From: Agelaius tricolor
Taxonomy: Eukaryota; Chordata; Aves; Passeriformes; Icteridae
Direction of reading: 5' to 3'
Length of the DNA: 64,000 nt
Assembly (NCBI GenBank): GCA_023055355.1
Contig: JALJCS010000001.1
Location: 53,325,381 to 53,389,380 of the forward strand
Under the pieces are notes generated by a model, which saw nothing but the letters and a program-made list of their open reading frames with translations, was not told the origin of the DNA and searched no databases. Position numbers and translations under genes: made by a program. Below, one piece after another: positions 62,328 through 64,000 of the stretch (position 1 is its first letter; the number at the start of each line of letters is the position of its first letter).

Positions 62328-64000
62328 GTAAGAAATTATTATTATTTTTCATTTCAATATTGTAATGTAAAAAGAACTTGTTTGCTTTGGTTATATAGAA
62401 TATCCTGTTGCAGTGTTTGCAGTATGAGCTCCTTTGTATTAATTGAAGTAATCAATTTCACTGAAACCTGTAGCAGAGCTCCTCAGGGCCCCAGTGTAAG
62501 CTGCTGAGAGTACTAATTTTGGTGTTGAATGGTCTTTGATTTGGAAGAGCCCCATCCCAAGTAGGCAGTGACTGTGCTCTGCTCAAGAAGATTTGCTACT
62601 CAATAGTGCAAACCTCTCCGGCAGATCTTGTGCACTTGCAATGTGCTCCCATTGTCCAAGTGTGGAAGATGCAAGCATTCATTTCAGTAACAACTATGTC
62701 AGGATGACAGTGTGGAGGTTCTTCCTTCTCCCTACAGTTTTGTTTCCCAGACCATGATGTTTGGTGCTCCTGCTCCTCAGACTATGCAGTCAGTGGGGTT
62801 CCCATCTCTGGACATGCCAAGCCATGCCAGAGCAGCAAGAAGCCCTTCCAGCCCTTGTTCAAGGTGGTTGTGGTGTGGTTGCTCAAGAGGATGGCTCAGA
62901 TGGTCAGCATCTTGCACCCCTCCGAAATGTATACAGCTGCAGAACATGAGTCCTTAGCAGGAAATACAGCCAAGAATGATTCCCTGTAGCTGGCAAGATA
63001 TTTTGGGCCTGGGAGAGATGCTTGTGAGAGTCCTTGGAGCATGGGATGAAAGGAATGTGCACAGAACAGTCAGTTGCAGAGACTCACAGTCAGAGTTGTT
63101 GCAGGTTCCTCTGTGTGCAGTTTTACTGTCCTTGGTTGCTGCTGGTCAGTGGCTGGATCCCTCAGCTGTGGGGAAGACTGCAATGGGCAGGGGAGTGTCC
63201 AGTCCACAGTGCCATTATCAGCTCTACCCACCTCCTTGACTTTGCCAGTCACAGGAAAACTGCTCTCAGTACCCTGTGGTGTCATCTGTGTTACCTGGGA
63301 CCATGTTAACAGCATAGTTACTCCTCTGGTTATCACACAGGGTCTTGCAGCCCACCAACAGGGATCTGTTGATACCATCACCATTCTCAAGGTTTAGTCA
63401 CTGAATTCTGAAACCTGGGGCTTGACACCTCCTTTCCCTGGGGATACTGGCTAGTCCAGGTATCACTGGAGTTGTAGTTGCAGAGGTCTGGGACAGCCAC
63501 TGCCCCCAGTGGGTCCCAGGGACAGACATCAACACTCACATCTTAAATAGAGGGCAGTGGAACTGTGAAAAAGACTGCTCTAGGTGAGCTTGCATGTGCT
63601 GGGTGTTGGCAACTGCTGCTGCATTTTCTGTAGCACTTGAGCTTTGCCAAGTGCTTTACAGAGCACTTTGGGCAGGTGAGAAATCAGTTTCAGAGCTACC
63701 CACAAGCCTTTTTTAGCTGAGAAAGGAGATGTGAGAAACTGGCTTTGAGTGGTGTGAATAAATGGTCTCATCCCTAATGTGCCTGGAAATGGTTTCCAGG
63801 ATGAGCTGCTCCATCACCTTCCCACAAATACAGGTTTAATCTTCTTGGAGAAAATAGAGTAAAATATAAAAGCTCTTTCTATAATAAGAAATAGCAAGTA
63901 TATGGCTTGTTGCTGCTTCTAGACCACAAGTGGACAACAGAAGATAAGAGTGACGGGTCGGCAAGGATGTGTTAAGGCTTTCTGCTGACACATTATGGAA
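62328..64000. other. 3' end of window, no supported gene
   Basis: Moderately GC-rich sequence with overlapping short open frames on both strands (62.7-63.4 kb). None has a recognisable family match or clean splice sites. I considered a retroelement origin for this patch but could not support a class. Confidence 0.4.

Overview
This is vertebrate nuclear DNA, most likely from a bird. Coding exons are short and separated by long AT-rich introns with canonical splice sites. The recognisable interspersed repeats are CR1 LINE fragments, the dominant avian retrotransposon. I cannot name the species. The gene order PHACTR2 - LTV1 - ZC2HC1B, all on the + strand, matches the order known around human 6q24.2, which supports each identification independently of the protein matches. 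No bacterial-type features (operons, CRISPR, IS elements) are present.

Region 1 (1-35.3 kb) is the 3' two thirds of PHACTR2, phosphatase and actin regulator 2. The first 9.7 kb looks like intron. Nine coding exons (9736 to 33703) give 497 visible residues plus one split codon: proline-rich linkers, a 12-Asp tract, three RPEL actin-binding motifs and the C-terminal PP1-binding tail. The 5' exons lie outside the window. One intron uses a GC-AG splice pair. A proximal poly(A) signal lies at 35240.

Region 2 (35.3-43.5 kb) is intergenic, with simple repeats and a CR1 3' end on the minus strand directly upstream of a CpG-rich promoter.

Region 3 (43.5-52.4 kb) is a complete LTV1 gene of eleven exons, 472 residues, encoding a 40S ribosome-assembly factor. 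Exon 1 codes only for the initiator Met.

Region 4 (52.4-64 kb) holds what looks like a decaying ZC2HC1B. One exon aligns clearly with the family but carries an in-frame TAG. A second stretch resembles the next exon with its zinc ligands lost. Two later small exons still look intact. No first zinc-finger exon was found. An internally deleted CR1 element, with ORF1 joined to the 3' tail and ORF2 missing, lies between the remnants.

The three genes share no pathway: actin/PP1 signalling, ribosome biogenesis and a poorly known zinc-finger protein. Their adjacency is conserved synteny, not functional coupling. I found no convincing undescribed system. The best leads are the ZC2HC1B decay, the GC-AG intron and the internally deleted CR1.
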